This document shows, piece after piece, positions 1 through 10,879 of a stretch of DNA of 64,000 bases (position 1 is its first letter; each line of letters opens with the position of its first letter). Position numbers and translations under genes: made by a program. The DNA is from Quercus robur (taxonomy: Eukaryota > Streptophyta > Magnoliopsida > Fagales > Fagaceae), in the NCBI RefSeq assembly GCF_932294415.1, contig NC_065539.1, positions 52,595,501-52,659,500 on the forward strand. Reading direction: 5' to 3'. The notes beneath the pieces were generated by a model, which was given only the letters and a program-made list of their open reading frames with translations, was not told where the DNA came from and did no database searches.

Positions 1-1106
1 TCAATGGTGGCATTGGGTGCCACGTAGCCTCGGCCGTGAAGGAGGCTTTGTTGCTTCCAAGAGATATGGCCGAGCTGAAGAATATGAGGAAGAATGAAGT
101 CTTCCTTAATTGCAAAAGATATTTGAGAATGGTATAGTGTTAACTCTTTTCCCTCTTTTTTTTTTATTTATAATTATTATTTATTGATATGTACTTTTTA
201 TTGGCTATGGTGTTGATCCTTCCCTTTTAGGCTATCCAAAATACTTTCAGACTGGAAGAGATTACCAATAACTGTTACCAGCAGTTGGAAGATGAAAGGA
301 AAAAATGGATGGCCGCCATACAAACATTGACCATATCTAAGCATAATCTTGCCAAGCTGAAGAAAAAATTGACTGCTAAGGAGCAGGCTTGCCGTAGCGC
401 TGACTCGGCTTTGGAAGGTGCAGAAAGGCAAGCCGAGGACCAAAGGAGGCGCCTACGCGAGGCAAATGAAAAATTGAATGCTACCAGGGAGCAAATGACA
501 GCCCTTAAAAAGCAATTGGAGGAAACCCAAAGGTTAAAGGATCAAGCTGAGAAGTCCAAGGTTGAGGCCAAGAAGGCAAGGGTTGAGGCCAAGAAGGCAA
601 TGGACAAGGTCGAGCAGAAGGGTTATGACCTTGGAGTAGCTGAGACCAAGGAAACTCTTAGGGCAGAGGTCCCAGCGGTGTGCCACATTTACTGCGCCCA
701 AACTTGGGATGAAGCCCTTAACCGAGCTGGGGTTGAGGCTTCATCTGAGTTGAGGAAAGCAGAGAATGTGTTTTACCCTTCTGCAATTCGAGCCTCGGAT
801 CCTTCCACTCAAGATGAAGTGGCTTCCATAACTGCTGATCCAAATCCAGAAGTATTGCCTCAGGATCCTCCTCCTCCCAGCTAGCAAGGACCAGCAAAAG
901 AGACCGATGCTTCCCAAGAAGTATCCTCGGATAAGGCTGCAACCGTTTCGGAGGTAGGGGCAGCTTCCCAAGGCTTTCAGCAAGACTTGGCTTCTACAAT
1001 CATGCCCGCTGAGGGAGCTTCTAAAGACAAAGAGGGAACAACTACCTCGAAAGCAGATAACCCAACCAATAAAACTTCCAAGCTTCAAATTAAGCTGAAT
1101 AAATGA
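1..1106 (+). CDS. antisense spliced coiled-coil ORF of the Tat element (aORF), with premature stop
   Basis: This ORF runs opposite to the retrotransposon polyprotein, in its 3' non-pol region. A first coding segment ends at 131 (donor GGTATAG), a 99-bp intron spans 132-230 (acceptor TTTTAG), and exon 2 runs from 231 to a TGA at 1104-1106. Splicing is in phase 0. Exon 2 begins with AIQNTF, continues into a long charged coiled coil (Lys/Glu/Ala heptads, about 300-620), then an acidic conserved stretch (AVCHIYCAQTWDEA) and a Pro/Ser-rich tail. A TAG at 882-884 interrupts an otherwise open frame to 1106. It resembles the 'putative gypsy-type transposon' ORFs annotated as hypothetical proteins in tree genomes; their function is not known. 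The N-terminal part lies outside the window. Confidence 0.7.
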
Positions 1107-1660
1107 GCTTTCTTTTGTAATACAATTAGGACTTTTGCAAGGGATTTTGTTGTTTGTTGTTGTTTTTTTTTTTTTTTTTTAGACATATTTTAATGAAGTA
1201 TGCATTTTTACTTTTTGGAATTCGTTTTGAGTTGCTGTTTATCCCATTTTTGTGTTATTCGTTCTGTCATTTTGGTTTTGAGTAATTTCATCTTGATTGC
1301 CCTTTGTTTATATAAGAGAAAAAAAAAACATAATTTACACACATTTTTAATTGGTAGCTAAAATGGATGATAACCATTGAGTCTATAACATCACATAGAT
1401 ATAATTTGGATACATTTATATCCATTCTAACAAGTTGAACCTTAAGAAGACGTTCAAAAGCCAGATAAAGTTAAGTCTAGAGCACCTCAATATGCATTAA
1501 ATGATGCTCACAAGCTTATTGGGATTTATATCTTTACTAGGTAATTAAAAACCCTGTGATCCGAGAATGGGACTTAAGGGTTTACTCCTTTGAAATGCCC
1601 AAGTTTGTGTGGCACTAGCATTTTAATAACAAGAGGCTGTATTAGTTTCTATTGAACCTA
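1107..1660. other. non-coding 3' region of the gypsy element
   Basis: AT-rich sequence between the antisense ORF and the tandem repeats, with a T run near 1165-1182 and no open frame of note. It belongs to the retrotransposon by position. Confidence 0.6.
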
Positions 1661-2091
1661 TTTAATGCTCCAATACAAGTCATAGGGTATTAATTTCCAC
1701 TAAGTTTGTTGTCCGAGGAACCTGACAAAACTTAGTTTCTGTTTAATACTTCAATAGATGTCAAAGGGTATTAATTTCCACTAAGTTTGTGGTCCGAGGA
1801 ACCTGACATAACTTAGTTTCTGTTTAATACTTCAATAGATGTCAAAGGGTATTAATTTCCACTAAGTTTATGGTCCAAAGAACCTGACATAACTTAGTTT
1901 CTGCTTAATACTTCAATAGATGTCAAAGGGTATTAATTTCCACTAAGTTTGTGGTCCGAGGAACCTGACATAACTTAGTTTCTGCTTAATACTTCAATAG
2001 ATATCAAAGGGTATTAATTTCCACTAAATTTGTGGTCTGAGGAACCTGACATAACTTAGTTTCTGTTTAATACTTCAATAGATGTAGAAAC
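1661..2091. repeat. 81-bp tandem repeat, five units plus a partial
   Basis: Units start at 1661, 1742, 1823, 1904 and 1985, with a partial unit from 2066. Each contains the core GGGTATTAATTTCCACTAA and GAACCTGACA. Units 2-5 differ at only a few bases, while unit 1 is more diverged. Tandem repeats next to the pol end are common in Tat-lineage elements and can seed satellite DNA. Confidence 0.93.
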
Positions 2092-2144
2092 ACATGATGT
2101 ATGATTGACATAAATTAGAGGAAGGCTAAACAAGATTACTTTTA

Positions 2145-3608
2145 TTAATAATAATATCTCTTCAGATTATTTACATTCCAAGGATGGAGTACAACTTTTT
2201 CATCTAAGTCTTCCAAGTAGTAGGCTCCTATTCTGGCCACTGAAGTAATCCGATACGGTCCTTCCCAATTAGGCCCCAATTTTCCCCAGGCTGGATTCTT
2301 GGTGGTTCCCAAAACTTTTCTCAGCACCAAATCTCCTACAGCTAACGGCCTCAGCTTTACATTGGTATCGTAACTTTGCTTGAGTTTATGCTGATAATAA
2401 GCCAATTGGACCATTGCATTCTCCCTTCGCTCTTCGATCAAGTCCAGACTTTTTTCCAACAACCCATCATTACTGTCCGAGGTAAATGCACTAGTTCTCA
2501 ACGTTGGGAAACTAGTTTCCAGAGGGATGACGACCTCGGCTCCATATGTCATTGAGAAAGGAGTCTCTCCTGTTGATCGTCGAGGTGTTGTTCGATACGT
2601 CCAAAGGACATGTGGCAATTCCTCCACCCATTTTCCTTTTGCTTCATCCAGTCTCTTTTTAAGTCCATTGACTATAACCTTGTTGATAGCCTCAACTTGC
2701 CCATTCCCTTGAGAATAGGCCGGAGTAGAATATCTATTCTTTATCCCTAAGTCAGAACAGTATTGCCTGAAGACTTTACTATCAAATTGAAGGCCATTAT
2801 CCGAGATAAGGGTGTGGGGAGTTCCGAATCAAGTAACGATATTCTTCCAGATAAACCTTTTAACATCTACGTCTCTGATGTTAGCCAAAGGTTCAGCTTC
2901 GACCCACTTAGTGAAATAATCTGTGCCGACTAGCAGATACTTTTTGTTCCCTAATGTTTTAGGAAAAGGACCTACAATATCTAAACCCCACTGAGCAAAA
3001 GGCCAAGGGCTGGATAGAGGATTCAAAATTCCTCCAAGCCAGTGGATGTTTGGAGCGAATCTTTGACATTGGTCACATTTTCTAACATACTCTTGTGCTT
3101 CCTTCTGTATATTTGGCCACCAGTATCCTTGAGTAATGGCCCGGTGAGCTAGGGACCTTCCCCCCGTGTGACTTCTGCAAATTCCTTCATGCAGTTCCTC
3201 TAGGAGTGACTCTGACATCTCGGGACGTACACAGAGCAGATATGGCCCTGAAAAAGAATGTTTATACAACTTTCTGTCCTCGGACAACCAAAACCGAGGA
3301 GCTTTCCTTCGTATTTTCTCAGATTCTGTTCTCTCCACAGGCAATATATCGCTTTCGAGGAATAGGAGTATGGGGTCCATCCAACTCGGCCCCAAGTCGA
3401 CTCGATGAATCAGGAGCAAGTCTTTCCTTGCCAGGGTAGGGGTGTATAAGTCTTCAACAATTATCACCCGGGGCAAATTCCGTGCCGAGGAGGTGGCAAG
3501 CATTGCCAAGGAATCTGTATGGGTGTTCTCACCTCTGGGGACATGTGACAAGTCAAAAGATTCAAACTTTGTTTGTACACGCCTGACTTGACCCAAATAC
3601 TCCTGCAT
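2145..3608 (-). pseudogene. gypsy integrase
   Basis: The last pol domain, which joins retrotransposon cDNA to host DNA. On the minus strand an HHCC zinc-binding N-terminus is visible (GICRSHTGGRSLAHR, then KCDQCQRF), followed by the DDE core: Asp in WGLDIVGPF, Asp in LISDNGLQF and Glu in NGQVEAINK. A C-terminal GPYRITSV chromo-like segment closes it. One in-frame TGA at 2829-2831 sits directly after NIVT and looks like a CGA-to-TGA transition; otherwise the frame is open. It overlaps the RNase H frame by about 145 bp, which marks a frameshift near 3465-3600. Confidence 0.92.
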
Positions 3609-5071
3609 TCTTGTATCTTGAGAATCAGTCTTGAATCTGAAAACATTTCCACTTCCTTTCCACCCATTTTCTGGACCATAGTCATTCCCACCAGCAAAGC
3701 TTCATATTCCGCTTCGTTGTTCGTAGCTAAGAATTCAAGCCTCAAGGACTTCTCAATGATGATCTTTTCAGGGGATACCAGAACTAGCCCCACTCCTGCT
3801 CCCCGTTGGTTCATTGCTCCATCGACATGTACTTTCCAGGATGGGGAGTCTTGTGTGGAGATTAGGCCAACCGACTTTTCATCCATGCCATGTTGCTTCA
3901 TCTCAGCTTCTTCTGGAAGCTCAGCGAACTCGGCTACTAGATTGGCGAGAACTTGGCATTTCACAGAGGTGCGAGGCATATACTTGATGTCAAAAGCCCC
4001 TAGGATCATGCCCCACTTAGCGATCCTCCTAGTATAATCTGCGATCCTAAGTATGGACTTGAGCGGTAACTGAGTTAGAACTACTACGATGTGTGCTTGG
4101 AAATAATGTGGGAGTTTTCGTGTAGCATGCACTACTGCCAAGATGGCCTTTTCCAGTGATAAGTACCGCACCTCGGCTTCATGAAGTGACTTACTTACGT
4201 AATAAACCGGTCTCTGGACGCCACTGTCTTCTCATATCAAGACAAAACTTACTGCATGAGTAGCCACTGCCAGGTAGGCAAACAGGACCTCATCCACTTC
4301 AGGACTGGACATGATAGGCGGCCGAGATAGGTATTCTTTCAGCCGCTGAAATGCTACGACACATTCTTCAGTCCACTCAAACTCTTTCCACTTATGCAGT
4401 AAAAGGAAAAAGGGTCTGCATCTATCAGCTGACCTAGAGATAAATCGGTTCAAGGCAGTAGTCATTCTTGTCAGTTTCTGTACCTCTTTCGGATTTCGAG
4501 GTGCTTGTAAGTCATTAATGGCCTTAATCTGATCTGGATTCACCTCAATTCCCCTGTGAGTCACCATGTACCCTAAGAACTTTTCGGAGCCTACACCAAA
4601 GGAACACTTTGAAACATTCAAACGTAGCTTGTGCTTTCTCAGAATTCCAAAAATGCTTGTAAGATCTCCCACATGCTCGGACACCACTTTGCTCTTCACA
4701 ACCATATCATCGATATAGACCTCAATGTTTCTGCCCAGTTGTGATTCGAAAGCTGTCTTCTCTTGATCGTCCAATGCTAACGGTATTTGATGATATCCTT
4801 GAAAGGCATCCAAAAAATTCACCCGAGGATGACCTACTGTTGCATCCACCAACTGGTTTATCCTTGGCATAGGATAGGGGTCCTTAGGACAAGCCTTGTT
4901 GAGATCCGTGAAGTCCACACACACTGGCCACTTCCCAGTCTTCTTTTTCACCACCACCGTGTTGGCTGACCATTGAGGATAAAAAACTTCCTTGATAACC
5001 CCTACCTGCTTAAGCTTAACCACCTCACTTCTGATAGCCTCGGTGTGCTCTTTTGATGGGCGCCGAGGTGG
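3464..5071 (-). pseudogene. gypsy reverse transcriptase and RNase H
   Basis: One reading frame from a TAG at 5072-5074 down to 3464, broken once by TGA at 4232-4234. RT motifs on the minus strand are VDFTDLNKACPKDPYP, FLDAFQGYHQIPLA and the catalytic YIDDMVVKS. The connection/RNase H part has RRIAKWGMILGAFDI, then an RNase H fold starting WKVHVDGAMN with ATNNEAEYEALL and FSDSRLI, giving the usual Asp and Glu metal ligands. This second type of RNase H next to the RT tether is typical of Tat elements. The stop at 4232 fits a CGA-to-TGA change. Confidence 0.92.
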
Positions 5072-5512
5072 CTATCTCTTCGGAGTGACGGAGGAATTAA
5101 CATTGAGTTGATGACCGATGAAGCTTGGATCTATACCCAGAGCTTCAAATGCACTCCACGCGAACACATCAACAATTTTTCTGAGGAATTCAATTAATTA
5201 CCCCTTCTTTTGCGAAGGCAGTTTAGCCCCAACCTGAAAGAATTTCTCCGGATCATCACCAACGATTACCCTCTCCAGATCTTCGCATTTTGCCTCGTCT
5301 GCTAGTCCATTTAATTGTAATGCTGGGACTTTTGATTGCTATAAACCATTATCGGTAGTAGCCGAGGTCTTTGCCTCTGGCCAATGTTGGATAGCCATTA
5401 CCAGGCATTGTTGGGCTGCAGCCTGACTTCCTACTATCTCCCAAACCTGGCCTCCAGATGGGTATTTCACCTTTTGGTGTAGAGTAGAGGAGACGGCCCC
5501 CAGAGTGTGAAG
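5072..5512 (-). pseudogene. degenerate protease-RT linker of gypsy pol
   Basis: The pol frame can be followed between protease and RT but holds four stops, at about 5072, 5206, 5342 and 5513. Recognisable pieces on the minus strand include DVFAWSAFEALGIDPSF and GHQLNVN, the conserved stretch that precedes RT in plant gypsy elements. Confidence 0.75.
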
Positions 5513-6103
5513 TCAAGGTCTGCCCATAATAGTCGTGTATGGAGAGAAAACATCTACAACAATAAAGTCCACTTCCACCACATTCGTACCGGTTTGCACA
5601 GGTAATCTGATCTGACCTTTTGGGATGACCAGTCTTCCCTCAAAACTCACCAGAGGGGAACTGTAGGCCGCCAAGTTCTCAGACTTCAAACCTAGCCCCT
5701 TATACAAGTCAAGGTACATTACATCAGCAACATTGCCTTGGTCAATCATCACCCTTTTCACATCGTACCCGCCAATTCTCAGTGTGACCACAAGAGCATC
5801 ATCATGGGGCTGTATGGTTCCAACCTTGTCCTCATCTGAAAAACTCAAAACCAACGGGATGTCCATCCTGGCTCTTTTAGACATTGAGCTATACTCCTCG
5901 GCTGGAGATCGGGATACTGACATTACTCTGGAAGGACAAAATCCAGTCCTCCTTGGGGCAGCAAAAATAACGTTTATTGTGCCAAGGGGGAATCTCGAAG
6001 AAGCATCTCCCCGCATCTCAGAGCCTGCTTGGCTTACCCGACCACTGGCATGATGCAAGAGTTGCTTCAACTTCCCTTCTCGGACTAGCTGGTCCAAATG
6101 GTC
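5513..6103 (-). pseudogene. gypsy aspartic protease
   Basis: Same frame as gag, following the TAG at 6104-6106. The protease-like domain shows DDALVVTLRIGGYDVKRV, then the active-site region VMIDQGNVADVMYLD, where the family usually has D(S/Q)GSSAD, then GLKSENL and the closing FIVVDVFSPYTTIMGRP. It ends at a TGA where relatives have Trp. It would process the Gag-Pol polyprotein. Gly-Asn replaces Gly-Ser after the catalytic Asp, another sign of decay or drift. Confidence 0.85.
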
Positions 6104-7183
6104 CTATAAATTCCTGCAATTCTCAGTTGTGTGTCCATGATCCTGATGATAGTGACAATAAAGATTTCGGTTGCCTCTCATAGGCTCTCCTGCCATCTTG
6201 TTTGGCCATTTGAAAAATGGCTCATTCTTGATCTTTTCCACTACTTGTTGCACTGGCTCCCAAAACACAACATTAACAGCCTGGGTGTTGGCAGAACCTG
6301 ATTTCCCAACAAAGTCTTTCCGAGGTCGATTATTGTTGTACCGGTCCGACCTGAAATCCCTCATCTCTTGAGGGATCACCTTAGCCTTCCCTTTTCCCTG
6401 CAGTTGGTCTTCTTCTACCCTTCTGTACTTGTCGATCCGATCCATCAATTGGTGTACGCTAGTAACAGGTTTACCAGTTAGAGATTTTCTCAAATCATGC
6501 TCGGCTAGAAGACTGGCCTTGAAAGTGCTTATGGCCACATCATCATGCTTTCCCTCTATCTCATTAAACATTTCCCAGTATCTATCCGAATAAGTCTTTA
6601 GAGTCTCACCCTTCCGCATGGACATAGACAATAAGAACCCCAAAGGCCGAGGAACCCTGTTGCAGGTAATAAAGCGAGCGTCAAAAGCCCGGGTGAGTTT
6701 TTTGAAGGAATCGATAGAGTTAGCCCTTAAACCGTTGAACCACCTCATTGCCACCGGGCCCAAACTAGATGGAAAGACCTTACACATCAAGACCTCATCT
6801 TTGGAGTGAATAGCCATCCTTTGACTGAAATGGCTAACGTGTTCTACTAGGTCTGTCCGACCATTATATATGGTGAATGTAGGTTGATGAAATCGCCGAG
6901 GAAGACTCGCATCCTTTATGTTCCGTGTGAAGGGCAATTTGGAAACTTGACTCAATGCCTTGTTCATGGTGTTGTTTCCTAAGCCTCTGCGAGGCAGACT
7001 TTTGTACCTACGTCGATGGTGGTGCTCCTCTTCATAGGAAAAAGTCTCGCTAGGCAGAGTTCTGGATCTCCGTCTATAACTAGCACCATCTGTCTCTTCG
7101 GAGGACGGTTTGGAGCTAGGCGTTGAACATCTTCGCCGAGCGTGACGCAACTCTCTTTTCAACTCGTTAATTTCACGTTGCAT
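6104..7183 (-). pseudogene. gypsy gag
   Basis: Structural nucleocapsid/capsid protein. An Arg/Ser-rich N-terminus leads into the retrotransposon Gag domain (PF03732 type): PFTRNIKDASLPRRF, MCKVFPSSLGPVAMRWFNGL, then ETLKTYSDRYWEMFNEIEG. A zinc-knuckle-like CHYHQDHGHTTENC lies close to the end. The frame stays open upstream of 7183 for about 20 codons and then meets a TAG, so the true start is uncertain and probably near 7400. The terminating TAG at 6104-6106 is in frame with protease and may itself be a mutated CAG. Confidence 0.88.
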
Positions 7184-7439
7184 GTCTCTGTCATTCTTTG
7201 CATGGGAGACATGACTCTTCCCTTGAGACTAACTTTTACTGGTATGAGTTGTGCGCACACTTCCCTCACGGCCCCCTCTCCGTTCGAGGCTCCAGTGCGG
7301 ATTGCCATGCTGGGAACCCCTTAACTCTGCTTGGTGTAGGTCAGCATCTATCTGGTGCGGTCCTGCTGCTGCTTGGTGTGGACCTGCCTCCTCCATCATG
7401 AACGTTGTAACCGAATTTCCTTTAGCCTAGATCAAGCTC

Positions 7440-7457
7440 TTCCCACAGACGGTGCCA
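7440..7457 (-). other. primer-binding site of gypsy element 1
   Basis: On the minus strand the sequence just inside the LTR reads TGGCACCGTCTGTGGGAA. It matches the TGGCGCCGTCTGTGGGGA-type sites of plant Tat elements, whose first bases resemble tRNA-Asp/Arg 3' ends. One C-to-T-type change is visible (GGCG to GGCA). Confidence 0.85.
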
Positions 7458-7459
7458 AT

Positions 7460-8254
7460 TATAAGGACTGAAATTGGATTGGTCCTAAAACCGGATTGGG
7501 CTCAAACCCCAGCGGCCCAAACAATAAATTTGTAAAGCGTGGATAGAAGAACTAGATCTATCCCAGAAGAAAAATGATTAGATTTAACGGTTCAAGACGG
7601 ATTGACATAAGTAAGATTAGAAAATCTATCCTCGGAATAGATTAAGTAGTTCGTATCATATGGTTTTGTTGAATAATAAAATTGTACAAGAGTTCCAGTC
7701 CTTATCCTTGATTTCTTCCTCCCCTCCTTTCAGTACATCTTTTCATGTTATATATTCCAGCCTTGGTGTCGTCCTTACCATACACGTGTAGGTTAGATTC
7801 AGAGAACTCGTTTTTGTCCCATCTAGCACTTCCCATAACCATCAACTAGTAGCTGTAAGGCTGCTTCATCATTGTTTAGGCGTCACTTCCACATTAATGC
7901 GGCCAGAGAATTGGTTGGGAATCATTTAATGCGGAGGTAGCAGCTTTTTGAAGATATGTGTTGCCCTTCTCCTTTCTTATCCTTTGTCCGACGTCTAACC
8001 CTTAGTGATGATGTAAATTCGAAGTAAGTCGGTGATGATATGGCACTCAGATCAACCTCAGACACATGTTGCCGAGAGGGCTTTTGTCTTCGGATACTTA
8101 TTTGACCTATCTCATATTGCCTCTACTCCTCTCTTCATTCTGTTCTCCTTATAATCTTATCTGGACTTCCTCAGATGGTCTAACATCCTCGGATTGGGCC
8201 ATAGGCCTAGTTAACAATGTCTTAACAGTACTTCCTAATTAATTGGCCCCCACA
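7460..8254 (-). repeat. 5' LTR of gypsy element 1
   Basis: The inner boundary is set by the primer-binding site two bases away. The outer end reads TGTGGGGGCCAATTAATTAG on the minus strand. The inner end shows ...CTTATA where CTTACA is expected, consistent with one C-to-T change. The other LTR is outside the window, so the boundaries cannot be checked by pairing. Confidence 0.75.
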
Positions 8255-8525
8255 CCTTTAATTTATCTTGATTAGGAAAAGCTTCTTTTTTTTGTTCACA
8301 AGAGGATTTTTTTAATTTTTTTTTATTCAGGGATTTTACTAGAGGATTTTGGTTGCTAAAAACATGTAAAAATATCTTATGTTAAAATTCTATCCGCACT
8401 AAAAAAAAAATGTTGAAATTCTATCCTATCTTTTTGGAGGAGGGCCACACATCATGAATCAATCAACCACTTTTATTTTAACCTCTTTGGGCCAATTAAA
8501 TTCTTAGAGATAGGTAAATATTTTT
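8255..8525. other. AT-rich spacer between the two gypsy elements
   Basis: Poly-T/A-rich sequence without coding features. It separates the 5' LTR of element 1 from the broken protease of element 2. It may be filler from the rearrangement that truncated element 2; I recognise nothing in it. Confidence 0.5.
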
Positions 8526-10172
8526 TTACATCACTTCGGCGCCACTCTCCTGATCTATCAATACCCTATTCACTATGAAGCCATTTATCCTGGTCGTCAC
8601 CACCAAAGCATCATTGTGCGGTTGAGTAGTGCCTTCAAGATCATCGTCATCAAAAGCAATGGGTTCCCGAGTATGCTTCAACTTCTTCTCGGAGTGTTGC
8701 TCGCCTGTGCTACTCCCTCCTAGTGATACAATCAGTACAACCCTCATTGAATCTTAGGTGCCTCTTGGTGCTGCATGGATGACTTCTATCACTCCCAATG
8801 AGGGCGGGAGAGGGTTACCTCGCGGTCGTGCACCTGCCCGGCCTCTTGGTTCTTGGGATCCGTAACAAATTCCTTCAGGTACCCTGCTTTTGCCAACTGT
8901 TCAAGATGATCTTTTAATACCCTACATTGCTCAGTAGTATGCCCCCTATCCCTATGGTAAGTACAATACAAGTTTTGGTTTCTCTTGGACGGGTCTCCTC
9001 CCATATTGTTTGGCCATCGAAAATATGATTCATTCTTGATTCGATCTACAATCCTGTGTACCGGTTCCTTGAAGGCCACGTTCACCTCTCCCATCTGTGG
9101 CCCCAGCTCTTGAATTCTCAAATCCTTCTGGGGCCTGGCTTGGAAGTCGATATGCCGAGGATGATTTATGATCGGGGTCTTTCTCTTATTTCTGTAACCG
9201 ATCATCTTCCAACCATTTATATTCCTCGATACGCCTCCTCGTCAATGATTCCCGTAGTTCGGAATCCTCGAGCAACCTCATTTGAAAAGTACTTGCCGCA
9301 ATCTTTTCATTACCTCTGCCAATTTTGTTTTATAATTCCTAATACCGACTAGCGTAGTTGCAAAGGGTTTCCCCAGCCCCCATTTTCATTGAGAGTAGCG
9401 CATCCACAGGTTGTGGAACCTGGCTACAGGTCACAAACCATACACTGAACTCTTGAATCAATTCGAAAAAATTGTGAATCGAGCCTTTCCTTAACCCATT
9501 AAACCATCTCAAAGTAGTGGGGCCGAGGTTTGAGGGAAACACTTTACACATCAAGGCGTCGTTATGAATGTAATGGTTTACGTGTTCTATCGGGTCTATC
9601 TTTCCATCGTAAGAATTAAACGACGGCCGTGTAAATCTTCTTGGCATTTGTGCCTCCTTAATGTCCCTCGAGAATGGTGATCGGGCAGCTCGGCATAGTG
9701 CACGGCTCATAGTGTCCATGGCCGCATTTCGAGGTCGCCTCTCCTTCAAGGAAATCGAGTCCTGGTTTGCATATTCCCGTGAGCGGTCCCGGTATCGATG
9801 AGATTCGGATTGATGGGACCCTATTCCATGGTGATCCTCAACACTGGCCGACCTTTCCCTTCGCTCCTCGTGATCCTTTCTTTGATGCCTACCTCTCGCT
9901 TGCAACTCCAAATCCTTGACCAACCTTCGGAGGCGCTCTAGTTCCTTGTTCCTTTGCTCAAGCTCTTCATCCCTTCTATCAAAACGGTTACGCCCTGAAG
10001 TGCTAGACATTGTCCGGTATGTTTGAAATGACCCCCCTCTGAGGTCGGACTGCCCTTCCTCTTCACGCTCTCTATCTTTGCGCCTCTTCTGCCGCCTTTC
10101 CCGCCATGTAGATCCCCGCAAAGACCTCCCCGAGCCACTTTCGGCATAACTCCCTGGTTGACCCTTAGACAT
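8526..10172 (-). pseudogene. gag and truncated protease of gypsy element 2
   Basis: The ATG at 10172 starts MSKGQPGSYAESGSG, then an Arg/Glu-rich coiled coil (ELEQRNKELERLRRL) and the Gag domain: PFSRDIKEAQMPRRF, MCKVFPSNLGPTTLRWFNGL, ETLCNYASRY. The frame breaks near 9339 and resumes at 9205 with KNESYFRWPNNMGG and the knuckle CTYHRDRGHTTEQC. A further break near 8789 leads to the protease piece ending VLIDQESGAEVM. It is disrupted at least twice and truncated at the active site. Confidence 0.88.
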
Positions 10173-10213
10173 TTTCCTGTGCACGTTTTGATGGAACCAC
10201 AGCTATGTAGGAG

Positions 10214-10231
10214 ATCCCCACAGACGGCGCA
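10214..10231 (-). other. primer-binding site of gypsy element 2
   Basis: The minus strand reads TGCGCCGTCTGTGGGGAT, the Tat-type site with one G missing from the leading TGGCGCC. It lies three bases inside the LTR. Confidence 0.82.
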
Positions 10232-10234
10232 AAA

Positions 10235-10879
10235 TGTGTGTACCCAAAATGTATGGCTGTTGGGCCTAACTTCTATTTGGGCTCATAATCTATTTATTTT
10301 GTGGGCTTTTGGGTTTCCTACTGCGAGTAGTTCTATACTTAGCAGACCTGAATATGCTCTTATCTCCCCAAGTATTCCTCACAGAGTTACTCCTTTACTA
10401 TTTCTGAATGTTTCCTCTCTTTCTTAGTATTTTCTCCAGAATTGCCAACCCCTTTCTTCTCATCCTTGTTTCTTATTTATAGCGTGAGATTAGTGGGAAT
10501 GCCATGATTATCTCTGTTTATAAGTGGAAATGATGGTCCAATTCCATCGTGTTTAAGTGGGTGTTTAGGTGGGTGAGGAGGTAGTGGCATTAAGACTGAT
10601 TCCCACCTCCAAGAGCTTGCTCAGTAGAGACATCACTTGTGGCAACATCGGGAAGCTGAGACGCTGCTTTGCCGAGCAATCTTACTCCCGACCAAGGCTT
10701 ATTGGGCTCATACCAAGTCTTGAGAAGTGCTTGGATCAAGGTCATGAGTTTGATGATGAGAGGGCCAGGTGTTACATCCCAAGGGCAGGGCCCAAGGCCC
10801 AAAGGGCCTGGGTCCCTGTCTCGTATAGTGTTTCGGGGCTAGAGTCCGAGGCCCAATGACCCCAGGGCATCCTCATACA
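10235..10879 (-). repeat. 5' LTR of gypsy element 2
   Basis: On the plus strand the LTR runs from TGTGTGTACCC to ...CCTCATACA, so it has TG...CA ends in both senses (TGTATGAGG...GTACACACA on the minus strand). It is 645 bp long and abuts copia coding sequence directly at 10880. The partner LTR is lost. Confidence 0.82.

Larger units (their letters stand above)
1..8254 (-). mobile_element. Ty3/gypsy LTR retrotransposon, Tat-type, incomplete at left edge
   Basis: Read on the minus strand the order is 5' LTR (7460-8254), primer-binding site, gag, aspartic protease, reverse transcriptase, RNase H, integrase, a tandem-repeat region and an antisense extra ORF. Gag to RNase H keep one reading frame, broken by point stops; integrase sits in another frame. 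The order PR-RT-RH-INT defines Ty3/gypsy, and a long 3' region with an antisense additional ORF is known from the Tat lineage (Retand, Grande). The 3' LTR would lie before base 1. The element is dead, with at least seven stops and one frameshift. Confidence 0.9.
8526..10879 (-). mobile_element. second Ty3/gypsy element, 5' half only
   Basis: Minus-strand order is LTR (10235-10879), primer-binding site, gag, start of protease. The sequence breaks off in the protease active-site region at about 8526. RT, integrase and the 3' LTR are missing. The Gag domains are clearly related to element 1, so it is the same broad lineage but a different family. Confidence 0.88.
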
